23,000 nucleotides of DNA from Owenia fusiformis (GCA_903813345.2 CAIIXF020000326.1:1-23000), one strand, 5' to 3'. Shown: positions 1 through 8,780, numbered from the stretch's first letter. Notes: generated by a model from the letters alone, not told the origin. A program made the numbers and translations.

Positions 1-2
1 CG

Positions 3-154
3 GGTGGCTCATCTTCCAGCAGGTGACTCATCTTCCAGCAGGTGACTCATCTTCCAGCAGGTGACTCATCTTCCAGCAGGTGACTCATCCTCCAGCAGGT
101 GACTCATCTTCCAGCAACTGACTCATCTTCCAGCAGGTGACTCATCTTCCAGAG
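3..154. repeat. 19-bp minisatellite containing TGACTCA
   Basis: Eight head-to-tail copies of a 19-bp unit reading GGTGACTCATCTTCCAGCA. TGACTCA starts at 24, 43, 62, 81, 100, 119 and 138, exactly 19 bp apart; the first unit has GGCTCA instead. The array may extend left of the window. Because 19 is not a multiple of three, the reading frame rotates and stops recur, so this is not a protein repeat. TGACTCA is the AP-1/bZIP consensus, but binding is only an inference. Degenerate pieces of the unit (CATCTTCCAGCAG, GGTCTTCCAGAGG) continue to about 275. Confidence 0.93.
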
Positions 155-327
155 GGCAGCTTGACTTCCTGCAGGATGACCATCTTGGCTTGACTTCCAA
201 TTGATGGCTTGGCTTCCATTTGTTGCTCATCTTCCAGCAGATGCCTTGGTCTTCCAGAGGCCAGCTTGGATTCAGGGTTTGTGGTTCAGATTCTAGTGGG
301 CTTCTAAACTCCAGGCTAAAGGTAAAT
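155..327. repeat. degenerate extension of the 19-bp minisatellite
   Basis: Scattered words such as CATCTTCCAGCAG, GGCTTGACTTCC and TCTTCCAGAGG suggest a decayed continuation of the neighbouring minisatellite. A minus-strand reading frame crosses it, but it is short, compositionally biased and resembles no protein I recognise. If the minus-strand splice signals listed separately are real, this stretch would be the following exon of a non-coding transcript. Confidence 0.45.
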
Positions 328-371
328 CTGAAAGAAATACTGAACATTAGGAAATGAAATACTGTACTTAC

Positions 372-562
372 TTGAACAGGATCCTAGAGACATGTCCCAT
401 CCTCGACAATGCTATATGAGTCGCATAAAGACATCACCAGAAGTAGTCAACAATGTGGAGTGCGGATACAAATGCTGCAGTCAGACTGTTCAAATTGTAG
501 TTCCTATCCAACATTTCTCAGACAAGACAGAGCTTTACATCTCCAAGGTCAGAGGAGAGCAT
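372..562 (-). other. possible exon of a minus-strand non-coding transcript or pseudogene
   Basis: On the minus strand this 191-bp block has good splice signals at both ends. Upstream there is a CTGAC branch-like site, a pyrimidine-rich stretch and TACTTTCAG ending at 563. Downstream, GTAAGTA begins at 371. A second acceptor (TATTTCTTTCAG) ends at 328, which would make a 44-bp intron, very short even for an invertebrate. All three frames of the block contain stops. One frame has a longish run with two TGA stops, so it could be a dead coding exon, an untranslated exon or chance. The plus-strand frame at 392-595 is antisense to it and resembles nothing known. Confidence 0.25.
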
Positions 563-1240
563 CTGAAAGTACATAAAAATAGGAAAAGTCAGTAAAGCTC
601 TGAGAAGCATTGTACTTGACTAGGACGCTAACCAATGTAATAACCTGAAATCGTCTGCTATTCACTCATATTATGAGTATACACACACAAGTGAAATTCT
701 TGTGCAACACCCACACCACTTTATCCCCATGTAGCGTCATCAGCTTTTTCAATGAATAGTAATCAGGATGCCATATCCCAACTGTGTGCATACTATGCAA
801 GCAGTTTGAAACACTAACAAATTGCATGCCTTTCAACATTGCATCACACAACTTGGAGTCCATATTTAAAGACATAAAATCTGCATTGTTTTATAGTTTC
901 ATACATCCATTCGGTGGAGATTATTTGATTCTACCATGTGATAGCGAAAACTATGTCCAGTTCTCCAGTACATGTACAATACAAAATATTTCGTATTAAG
1001 TCTGATGATCATGAGAAAAAAGTGATAAAACACAAACTGTGTCTATTTACCAGAAAACACAAACTGCGTGATACTCTTCAATAGATTTTAAATTACGTTA
1101 ATGGCTTGTTACTATTTTAATAATAACATAATTTAACTAATGGATCAAACAGTAACGTCGTAAATAATTCATAATTTCCTTGATTATCACAACATCAAGG
1201 CAACCACTGGGTTGTTGCGTAAAAAACAACAGAACACCTT
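563..1240. other. unassigned AT-rich sequence
   Basis: I see no gene, tandem repeat or inverted repeat here. The short frames at 666-875 (minus) and 784-999 (plus) overlap each other and have no recognisable motifs. Confidence 0.5.
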
Positions 1241-1547
1241 TGCATTATGAGGTCAAAAACTAAAACAAGCCACATGGTGGCCAGTGAAAAGTTATGTTGG
1301 GGCCAAAAAAGTCACAAAACATTTAAATATTGCTTATTCAGCAGATAACATGTGTAGTAAAACTAGAAAACTGCAACTTCACAGAGAGAGGTCAGCAGAG
1401 CAGAGGTCCTGCACCAATAAAACATAAGCCTATTAAATTTGAATCAAATCCGTCAACCGGTATTTGAGTAATTTCCTGGACACAGAGACAAACGAATGGC
1501 TTCTCTTGTATCCCTTTCAAACTTTGTTCAGTGGGATAATAAAACAG
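1241..1547 (+). mobile_element. fragment of the GGGATAATA-terminated repeat family, copy 1
   Basis: The right end (about 1404-1547) matches 3000-3184 and 3744-3873. It contains GAGGTCCTGCACC, CATAAGCCTATTAAATTTGA, CCGTCAACCGGTATTTGAG, a short degenerate ACAGAGACAAACG tract, CTTCTCTTGTATCCCT, a decayed hairpin (CAAACTTTGTTC) and GTGGGATAATAA. Upstream at 1361 is AACTAGAAAACTGCAACT, a left-end-like motif that recurs near 1593, 2201 and 2307. No coding capacity is visible. It is probably a non-autonomous element; the mobilising family cannot be named. Confidence 0.6.
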
Positions 1548-1592
1548 TAGCAATATTACTGATTAAATGACATGTCCAAATACATCCATTAT

Positions 1593-1640
1593 TAAACTAG
1601 ACAAAGCAACGCCAAAACGTAGCAAATCCCATCGAAGAGC
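1593..1640 (+). repeat. left-end-like motif of the same family, degenerate
   Basis: The sequence AACTAGACAAAGCAACGCC followed by GTAGCAAATCCCATCGAA matches the motif at 1361, 2201 and 2307 (AACTAGAAAA, GCAACTCC, GTAGCAAATCCC). These look like starts of separate diverged copies. Confidence 0.5.
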
Positions 1641-1699
1641 AATGGCTAGCATTTTTACAAACGAAATATATAGCAAATATGTAAATGTAAATAACATGT

Positions 1700-2125
1700 A
1701 CATGTAAATGGTGGCCATTTTTTTAAATTGTTGCATACTACCCAGAATGTCATAAGACAGTGTGCCATGCTTATGAGTATTCACATACCAAATATGAAAA
1801 AATCGCTCCATTGCTTTTAAAGTTGGTGGCCATTTTTTAAAATGGCTGCCTACTACCCGAAGTGCCATGAGATAGTGTGCAAGGCTCATGAGTATTTACA
1901 TATCAAATATGAACAAAAATCTCTCCACTACTTTTCAAGATATAGTAAATCAAACGTAAAATTGTGGCAATTTTTCAAAATGGCTGCCTACTACCCAAAG
2001 TGTCATCAGACAGTGTGCCATGCTAATAGTATTCACATATCAAATATGAACAAAATCCACTCCACTACTTTTCAAGTTACAGCAAAAATTGTAAAATGAC
2101 ATGCATTTTTCAAGATGGCTGCCAT
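1700..2125 (+). repeat. degenerate tandem repeat, about 115-138 bp, with ATGGCTGCC boxes
   Basis: Three diverged units are seen, with a fourth beginning. TACTACCC occurs at 1736, 1851 and 1989. Each unit carries a CATACTACCC or CCTACTACCC box, a GTGTGCCATGCT-like box, ATCAAATATGAACAAAA and CACTACTTTTCAAG. ATGGCTGCC follows a run of T and A at each junction. Short frames on both strands (1563-1889 and 1842-2099) are by-products of the repeat. Confidence 0.75.
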
Positions 2126-2194
2126 GAATTTCTTATATATTTACATTTCTAACTTAATTAATGTCCTATATAAGTTTTTTACATTTATTACATT

Positions 2195-2345
2195 TTTAAC
2201 TAGAAAATGGTAACTCCACGGAGTAACAAATCCCAACGAACACTATATAAATCATCAATCTGTACAGTCACAATGTAATATTTACCATCTACTCCTACCT
2301 TCAACTAGAAAAACAGCAACTCCACAGAGTAGCAAATCCCACTGA
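2195..2345 (+). repeat. two left-end-like motifs of the GGGATAATA family
   Basis: AACTAGAAAATGGTAACTCC with CACGGAGTAACAAATCCCAA at 2200, and AACTAGAAAAACAGCAACTC with CACAGAGTAGCAAATCCCAC at 2307. Both contain a short CTCC...GGAG inverted pair. They look like the left ends of two nested copies, the second leading into the 145-bp array. Confidence 0.55.
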
Positions 2346-2439
2346 ACAAAACATATTATGTTTATTATAACTAGTGTAAATGTTGAAATGTTTGTGCACT
2401 TTGTGATAGAAGCATAAAATTTGACACAAAATTAATTTA

Positions 2440-3085
2440 TACCATTGTGAACTAGGCACCATTATATATAATTTGAACCAAATCCGTTCACTGGTATATG
2501 AGTTATCAAAGATTACGTTTTTTACGAAAATCGGCCGCCATCTTAAAATTCAGCCGCCATCTTGAAAAGTATTTCCTGAACAGAGCTACTGTGTCCCTAA
2601 GCATAATCATATAAAATTTCAACCAAATCTGTTCACTGGTATTTGAGTTATCAAAGATTACGTTTTTTACGAAAAATTGCCGCCATTTTGAAATTAAGCG
2701 GCCATCTTGAAAATTTTTTGTTGAACATAGCTACTGTGTCACTAAGCATCATCATATAAAATTTGAACCAAATACGTTCACTGGTATTTGAGTTATCAAA
2801 GATTACATATTTTACGAAAAATGGCCACCATTTTGAAATTAAGCGGCCATCTTGAAAATCTCTTTTTGTGCGAAACTCCTTTGTCCCTAGGCATCAGCAT
2901 ATTAAATTTGAACCAAATACGTCAACTTTTATTTGAGTTATCAACGATTACATTTTTTACGAAAAATGGCGGCCATTTTGAATTGAGCAGCCATATTGAA
3001 AATTCCTTCTCGAGCAGAGGTCCTACACTCATAAGGCATAAGCCTATTAAATTTTAACCAAATCTGTCAACTTGTATTTGAGTTA
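2440..3085 (+). repeat. 145-bp tandem array with paired GCGGCCATCTTGAA boxes
   Basis: The anchor GGTATTTGAGTTATCAAAG or its variants occurs at 2493, 2638, 2783, 2928 and 3073, exactly 145 bp each time. A unit contains AAATTTGAACCAAAT, CGTTCACTGGTATTTGAG, GATTACGTTTTTTACG, a GCCGCCATTTTGAAATT box, an AGCGGCCATCTTGAAAA box and GTGTCACTAAGCAT. The last unit runs into the (ACGG)n tract. No coding potential is conserved between units. Confidence 0.9.
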
Positions 3086-3184
3086 TCGCCCGGACACACG
3101 GACGGACGGACGGACAAACGGACGGACGGACGGACAGACGGACGGCTTCTCTATATCCCCCTCGAACTTCGTTCGGTGGGATAA
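3086..3184 (+). repeat. (ACGG)n microsatellite and hairpin terminus, copy 2
   Basis: An ACGG-rich tract with a few interruptions at about 3097-3145 is followed by CTTCTCTATATCCCCCTCGA, the hairpin GAACTTCGTTC and GGTGGGATAATAA. The same order (array, tetranucleotide tract, hairpin, GGGATAATA) is seen degenerately at 1480-1547 and 3817-3873, so this is probably the right terminus of a non-autonomous element that includes the 145-bp array. Confidence 0.85.
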
Positions 3185-3199
3185 TAAACATTTTAAATC

Positions 3200-3560
3200 A
3201 TTGTGGTATCATGTAACCATACTTTCAAGATAACTCTGAGTAAGGGCGAATTTCTGGTCTTGTCAGCCAATTTTTAGAGGCGCAAATCAGAAAAACAATG
3301 CCATAATTGTGATCTAGTCTGAAATTCCTTCATTTTGAGTATAATATATAGACTAATAGCCATACTTTTAAGAAATCAGAAAATAATAGCGAAATCCCGC
3401 ATAAGGCGGCCATTTTGAATTTTTTGAGGCCCGAATCAGATAAACGCTAAAATATTTGAAATCTACTCTAAATTCCCTTCCATTTGAGTATGATAAAGCT
3501 ATACTTCAAAAACATCTCAAAATTAACGCAAATTCCTGTTTTCCCAATCCCCCATATACG
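3200..3560 (+). repeat. degenerate tandem repeat, about 137 bp
   Basis: Three diverged units are marked by CCATACTTTCAAGATAAC (3221), CCATACTTTTAAGAAATC (3360) and CTATACTTCAAAAACATC (3495), and by TCCTTCATTTTGAGTATA versus TCCCTTCCATTTGAGTATGA. One unit has a GCGGCCATTTTGAA box at about 3406. No gene is seen. Confidence 0.7.
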
Positions 3561-3689
3561 GCCCCCGGGGGTCAGGGTGAAAAACCTGAGATATATGTGA
3601 AATAGATAGATGTTGTTAATATACTACCAAAATTTCAAATAATATATTTTTTGGGGTTTTAAAAAAACATAAGATTTTTGTGAACAATC

Positions 3690-3873
3690 CCCGCCATTTT
3701 TAAACTGGTGGCCATCTTGTAATAAAAAAAATTTGCGTAAAACTATTCACCAATATACATCTTTCCACCAAATATAAATAAAATCTGTTGACTAGTATTC
3801 GAGTTATCTTCCAGACAGACGGACTGACGTAGGGCTTTACTATATCCCTACAGAACTTCGCTCGTTGGGATAA
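3690..3873 (+). mobile_element. GGGATAATA-terminated repeat family, copy 3
   Basis: A CCGCCATTTTTAAACTGG box and TGGCCATCTTGTAA lead into ATCTGTTGACTAGTATTCGAG, a short CAGACAGACGGACTGACG tract, CTATATCCCT, the hairpin-like AGAACTTCGCTCG and TTGGGATAATA. This is the same terminal layout as 3000-3184 but more diverged. It ends eight bases before the TTA flanking the large inverted-repeat element. Confidence 0.7.
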
Positions 3874-3880
3874 TATGAGG

Positions 3881-3883
3881 TTA
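3881..3883. other. left target-site duplication TTA
   Basis: TTA immediately precedes CACAGC at the left end and reappears immediately after GCTGTG at 11788-11790. Three bases alone are weak evidence. The precise end of arm homology at the same place on both sides is what supports the call. Confidence 0.65.
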
Positions 3884-4984
3884 CACAGCAAAAAAAGTGA
3901 ATCAAATCCCCGAATCCTGGAGGCAGGATTCAAGCAGGATTCATATGCGCATATGAATCCTGTATGAATCCTGCCTCCAGGATTCGTGCAGGATTCGCTG
4001 TTTAAGTAGTTTACAAATGAATCCTGTAGCCAGGATTCGTGCAGGATTCATATGAAAGGTAGTTTACAAATGAATCCAACCTTCAGGATTCGTGCAGGAT
4101 TCATATGGAGGTAGTTTACAAATGAATCCAACCTTCAGGATTTGTGCAGGATTCATATGGAAGGTAGTTTACAAATGAATCCAACCTTCAGGATTCGTGC
4201 AGGATTCATATGGAAGGTAGTTTACAAATGAATCCAACCTTCAGGATTCGTGCAGGATTCATATGGAAGGTAGTTTACAAATGAATCCAACCTTCAGGAT
4301 TCGTGCAGGATTCATATGGAAGGTAGTTTACAAATGAATCCAACCTTCAGGATTCTTGCAGGATTCATATGGAAGGTAGTTTACAAATGAATCCAACCTT
4401 CAGGATTCGTGCAGGATTCATATGGAAGGTAGTTTACAAATGAATCCAACCTTCAGGATTCGTGCAGGATTCATATGGAAGGTAGTTTACAAATGAATCC
4501 AATCTTCAGGATTCGTGCAGGATTCATATGGAAGGTAGTTTACAAATGAATCCAACCTTCAGGATTCGTGCAGGATTCATATGGAAGGTAGTTTACAAAT
4601 TAATCCAACTTTCAGGATTCGTGCAGGATTCATATGGAAGGTACTTTACAAATGAATCCTGTAGCCAGGATTCAGGCAGGATTCAGGCAGGATTCATATG
4701 TAAGGTAGTTTACAAATGAATCCAACCTTCAGGATTCGTGCAGGATTCATATGGGAGGTACTTTATAAATGAATCCTGTAGCCAGGATTCAAGCAGGATT
4801 CATATGTAAAGTAGTTTACAAATGAATCCAACCTTCAGGATTCGCGCAGGATTCATACGGAATGTACTTTACAAATTAATCCTGCATCCATGATTCAAGC
4901 AGGATTCATATTCAAAATAGTTAACAAATGAATCCAGCCTTCAGTAATCATACGTGATTCATATGAAAAATGAATCATATAATC
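3884..4984 (+). repeat. left arm of the 7.9-kb element
   Basis: The outer 125 bp holds CACAGCAAAAAAAGTGAATC, CCCCGAATCCTGGAGGCAGG, a palindromic CATATGCGCATATG and a GATTCGCTGTTTAAGTAG junction. About 18 tandem units follow, and the arm ends with ATGAAAAATGAATCAT. Every part recurs in reverse complement, in mirror order, at 10922-11787. Confidence 0.9.
4005..4940 (+). repeat. 53-bp tandem array, about 18 units (left arm)
   Basis: Unit landmarks in order are GGATTCGTGC, AGGATTCATATGG, AAGGTAGTTTACAAATG and AATCCAACCTTCA. The central units from about 4160 to 4640 are nearly identical at a 53-bp period; those at the ends (for example 4660-4700 and 4760-4930) are more varied, with GTAGCC in place of AACCTTC. 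Each unit holds the core GGATTC in both orientations, so a single strand could fold locally. The unit has no spacer-and-repeat pattern and is not a CRISPR array. Confidence 0.95.
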
Positions 4985-6127
4985 GTTTGATTTTCACCAT
5001 TCTTAACATGGAGTGACTTTGTGGCCAAATTTTGAAATATAAATCCTCCTGGAAATTTTTTTAAAATCCCCCCCCCCTGGGAAAATACTTGCTGTATGTT
5101 TAGCGAACCTTCCTCTGGGCTACGGGCTTGAAGCAACAGCACGATTTATTTCACAGGTTTCCACATGTACTAAATATAACTATTAATCACCTTCTCCCAA
5201 ATGATGATAGTGACCCGTATCATGTCTGATTATAACATTCATTTTTAGTGTAATACAAATCAAACTAGAATATACCCATGGTATCGTATTATACTGTTGG
5301 AAATTTCGAAAGACTTTAGAGCCTTAAAAGACTTTTGTTTTGATGAGTCCGGGCCTTCGTTAAACGAACCTTATTATGTTTGTTTAAGCCAATATTAAGA
5401 CTCATTTATTGTGAGCATTTCTGTAGTTTTTGAAAACTTGTAAGTCCACATAATTGAAGTGGTTAAGTAACATGTGTAAAATAAGATAATAATTATTTAA
5501 CAATCCGTCTATTTCTTTGAACTGTTTTTACAACTGTGAACTACCTTGATAATGTCCCCTTGTCACCCCCCCCCCTCCAGTTCAACCAATTATTTAAACC
5601 ATGCTGCCTATAATATATTAACATTACCATATAATCAAAACTGGTATCCGTTTGAGTTTTCTAACCCTGCTATGAAGGATGTAACAAAAGTATCTAGAAT
5701 GGTATATTACACTTTTTTCTGAATGTTGATATCCAAAAAAACATATCTTTGGTTTATCAACACATACCGGACACAATATAACGAGTATACACATAGCAAC
5801 ATAGATAAGAGAATTGGGGAAAATTACAATCCCTTTGATCAAATTATTAAGATTTAATCTCCGGCTGAGGTGTAATCGAAGTGTTGATACACATAAATAG
5901 CAATTAGAAATGCTTTAATGATTTAGTTAGATTAAAGTTTTCAATTGCCTTTGAAACAACATCTTATATCAAAAGAATGGATATTGAGAGTATGGATGTA
6001 TTCATATTCATATCAAACATTCATATATATTTTACAGTGGAATTCCTTCAATAAATGCAACATATTTACCAATTTGGATTTCCTGCATAATGATAAAATG
6101 TTAATGATATAGTTTTTGATAAAACCC
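4985..6127. other. interior of the 7.9-kb element, no gene recognised
   Basis: AT-rich sequence with C-runs at about 5070-5078 and 5565-5574. I find no transposase motif on either strand and no tandem repeat. The minus-strand frame at 5624-5842 is hydrophobic and cysteine-bearing but resembles nothing I know and has no supporting context. Confidence 0.5.
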
Positions 6128-6366
6128 CAGGGCCGTAGCCAGCTTTCAGTCGGGGGGGGGGTGTAATCGCCAAAATATTTGCGGTTTTCAGTCGTGACAT
6201 AAGGGACATATGGGAGGCAAAAAAATGTGTTTTGAATGTTTACAAAAATGATGCAAGCTTCAAACTAAAAATCATTTTCACGCTCTTTTCTTCATCTACC
6301 TAATGTTTGTATTTTATTGCTTGTGGGGAGGATGTGCGAACCCCTCGCTCCCCTTGTTACGCTTAT
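6128..6366. mobile_element. CAGGG-CGTAGCC short element, copy 1 (diverged)
   Basis: The left end CAGGGCCGTAGCCAGCTTTC followed by AGTC and a G-run matches, in reverse complement, the right end of the intact copy at 7088-7262. The probable right end is a degenerate GCGAACCCCTCGCTCCCCTT followed by TTACGC near 6340-6366. No target duplication is clear. The plus-strand frame at 6317-6502 starts within it and is not a gene. Confidence 0.5.
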
Positions 6367-6739
6367 AAACCCAATTAGAATTCCCAAGGAATCAACTTTA
6401 TTAATTATATGTGCATATGTGAAAATGAGCTTGCATGTAGAAATTGCATTGTATGCAAACCTTCCCCCGACCGACCCAGTTATAATTATGGCTTTTGAAT
6501 GATGTCTACCCCTTGATGCAGGCCCTGGTGAAGGGAAATGTCATAAAGATTTGACGTATTTCGCGATATAGCCGCGCCACCTTTGTCTTTATCCTTCCAA
6601 ACGCAAACGGCAGATAAGAGGGGTTCTGGCGTACCAAAATGTTTGACGTAGGATTAAAAAGGAATGAATGATTGATCATTATTAATCTGGTGCTTAATAA
6701 GCCACTTACAATATATAATTTTAATTCTAAAATGATACG

Positions 6740-6747
6740 TGACGTCA
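6740..6747. promoter_or_regulatory. perfect CRE palindrome TGACGTCA
   Basis: TGACGTCA is the consensus for CREB/ATF bZIP proteins. Two more perfect copies lie at 9328-9335 and 12042-12049. Function is unknown; all three lie near hairpins. Confidence 0.35.
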
Positions 6748-6750
6748 CAA

Positions 6751-6780
6751 CATGGGCTTTTTTCTAGTTGAAAGCCCATG
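6751..6780. repeat. perfect 10-bp stem-loop
   Basis: CATGGGCTTT, a 10-base loop, then AAAGCCCATG. It lies three bases downstream of the CRE palindrome and ahead of a second GCCCATGGTGAC stretch. It could be the decayed end of a foldback element. Confidence 0.7.
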
Positions 6781-6878
6781 GTGACAATAACTAGAAAAGT
6801 TGGGAGTATGTATGACCGCTAAAATTCATAAATGCAAATATTTATTTTTGTCTGTGTTTATCATATTAGAATCGTAAC

Positions 6879-7044
6879 AAAGACCTCGATTTTATGATGT
6901 ATGTCAGATATATGACCTCAAATTTTATTCTGGCCATTGACAAAGACCTCAATCGCTACGCGATTTCGGTCTTTTGACAATGAACAGAATAAATGTTTTG
7001 GTCATACTGTATATCACGCCATAAATCATAAAATCTCGGTCTTT
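6879..7044. mobile_element. 166-bp foldback (hairpin) element
   Basis: The two halves are imperfect reverse complements. AAAGACCTCGATTTTATGAT at the left pairs with ATCATAAAATCTCGGTCTTT at the right. Towards the middle TTTTATTCTGGCCATTGAC pairs with a GACAATGAACAGAATAAA-type stretch, and the centre is AATCGCTACGCGATT. The layout is that of a foldback-type miniature element. I cannot identify a target duplication. Confidence 0.8.
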
Positions 7045-7087
7045 ATTCCTTAAATATAGTTGATATTGTGTCACGTTTGTTATAACA

Positions 7088-7262
7088 CATAGGTGTAGCC
7101 AGGGGGGTGCGATGGGTGAATGATCGCACCCCCCCCCCATAACCAATAAAGAAAGAAGAAGAAAGGACCTTTGAATGCCTTGTACTTGATACTCCCCCCC
7201 CCACTGAAAACCGAATTATTTTGACGATCGCACCCCCTGACTGAAAGCTGGCTACGCCCCTG
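7088..7262. mobile_element. 175-bp CAGGGGCGTAGCC miniature element with TAACA duplication
   Basis: The left end reads CATAGGTGTAGCCAGG and the right end, in reverse complement, CAGGGGCGTAGCCAGC. TAACA precedes the left end (7083-7087) and follows the right end (7263-7267). Just inside the ends are GGTGCGATGG on the left and CGATCGCACCCCC on the right, another inverted pair, with C-runs at about 7130 and 7195. It is non-coding and non-autonomous; several proline- or glycine-rich frames across it are artefacts of the C-runs. The superfamily is not determined. Confidence 0.8.
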
Positions 7263-7267
7263 TAACA

Positions 7268-8618
7268 TATATTCAATTGATACAGCTATAAAATAAAAGA
7301 AGACATGACTGTTTTGGCATTTTGAAAATAATACATTTGTTTCCTTTCACTTTATGATGTGTCCTTTTTCAGCGTTTGGTGGTTGGTGTTCTGCTAGGAA
7401 TGGATTGAATCAGGGTTTAATTTTGCAAGGGAATCTCGAAACATGCGCTAAATTGTGTATAAGCACAATTACCTTTATTTTACAACAAAGAGTATACTCA
7501 TTGGGCGGGGGGTTGAATAATGTGTTTTATCAGAGAGTTTGTTCCAAATATTGAGTTTGGTTTAAAGAGAAATATCCCGGGAGAAGTATGAGGGTCCCGG
7601 TATCATTTTCAATGACAATGGATTATTCTTTAAGAGCTTTTATTTTATAATCCACATAACCCGAACTTGTGATTAAACTAATGATCAAAGGATGGCTTTT
7701 TGCATCATTGTTAAATCGGGGATAAGTTTGACAATACCCATGTTTGGGTAATTCATTCTAACCAAATCTGTAATCTGTTCAATTCTATAAAACAATTATA
7801 TTTTCAAAATGCTGCCAAGATATATAACTACATGTATGTAATAACATGTATGAACTCCAGGCTATGAACTACATGCATTTAGTTAGATCAGAGAGTTCCA
7901 AAAATAATAATCCCATCAAATAACCTGATCAATAGAATTAGGATTTAATCCCTTACATGTAATCATCAGTGTTGATAAATATGATGTGTAATCAGAAAGA
8001 AGGAATCTGTTTTTAGATTAATGATCGAGTGTCTTGGTACCTTGATCCAAAGCTCCTTTGACCTTATAATTTTCCAGTGGTTTTAAAGTTCAGTACATAT
8101 ACCGTAGTTCTTAGACTTTCTCATTTCTTTTTTACTTTTCACGATTTTTACATGACTTTTACCCGAACATGATGATCTATCATCCAATTAAAAAAATAAG
8201 GTAGAAGTTAAGATCGATTATCAACCGTCCCTAGTGGAAATTTTCATTTGCCATACATACAATTCCTCGGAATTTTAACTTCGTTCAAGTATGGGCGCTT
8301 ATTAGATGTCTGAAGGGACTATTTTCAATTTTCTAAATGCCCTGGGCGCTAATTACAGAGAATAAGATATTCCAATTATTTGGGATTGTACGACTTTTCT
8401 GAATGATTACGCTACACATATACACGCATATGTGAGCCTGAAACTATTATTTGAATATATTTTAAGATAAGTTCCTAATGCGTAAATCTCGTTTGTTCCA
8501 TCTACACTTATGGCGAGGTCGCATACAGGACCATAGATATCTCTTTGTTTTCAACATTTTGATAGCGATTCTTTAACATTTTGGATCATAAAGACTAATC
8601 AAGGATAAAGACGCTTTA
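7268..8618. other. interior of the 7.9-kb element, no gene recognised
   Basis: AT-rich sequence with no tandem structure. A stray AACTTCGTTCAAGTATGGG at about 8277 resembles the hairpin terminus of the GGGATAATA family and may be an old fragment. GGGCGCT boxes at 8293 and 8345 form a loose repeat. No protein motif is seen. Confidence 0.5.
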
Positions 8619-8632
8619 CCCCCCCCCCCCCC
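8619..8632. repeat. 14-base poly-C run
   Basis: This is the longest of several C or G runs of nine or more bases in the window (also near 5070, 5567, 6153, 7130, 7195, 8963 and 20175). Confidence 0.9.
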
Positions 8633-8780
8633 ATTTTCAATATGTACATGTAGGTAACATGTAAGTATAAACATAATGAGACAGAGTAACCCGGGCAGCA
8701 AAACTACTCGCATTATTATGTACCCGGAGTTAGATCCTAGAAGTAGCGAATAATGTAAATTGATTAATACACTGTATAGG

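Noticed and set aside
392-595. Plus-strand 67-residue frame with several cysteines
   Set aside because: No recognisable domain, no splice or promoter context on the plus strand, and it is antisense to better splice signals on the minus strand.
4528-4719. Plus-strand frame with repeated RIRAGFIWKVVYK-like words
   Set aside because: It is a chance open stretch through the 53-bp repeat. Because 53 is not a multiple of three, the frame is not maintained.
4005-4940. CRISPR-like regular array
   Set aside because: The 53-bp units are contiguous with no unique spacers, the DNA is clearly eukaryotic, and the array is mirrored in the opposite arm of a transposon-like element.
5624-5842. Possible small membrane protein on the minus strand
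   Set aside because: Hydrophobicity alone in AT-rich DNA is not evidence; there is no homology, repeat conservation or transcription signal.
7043-7276. Two glycine-rich minus-strand frames
   Set aside because: They are produced by the C-runs of the 175-bp miniature element.
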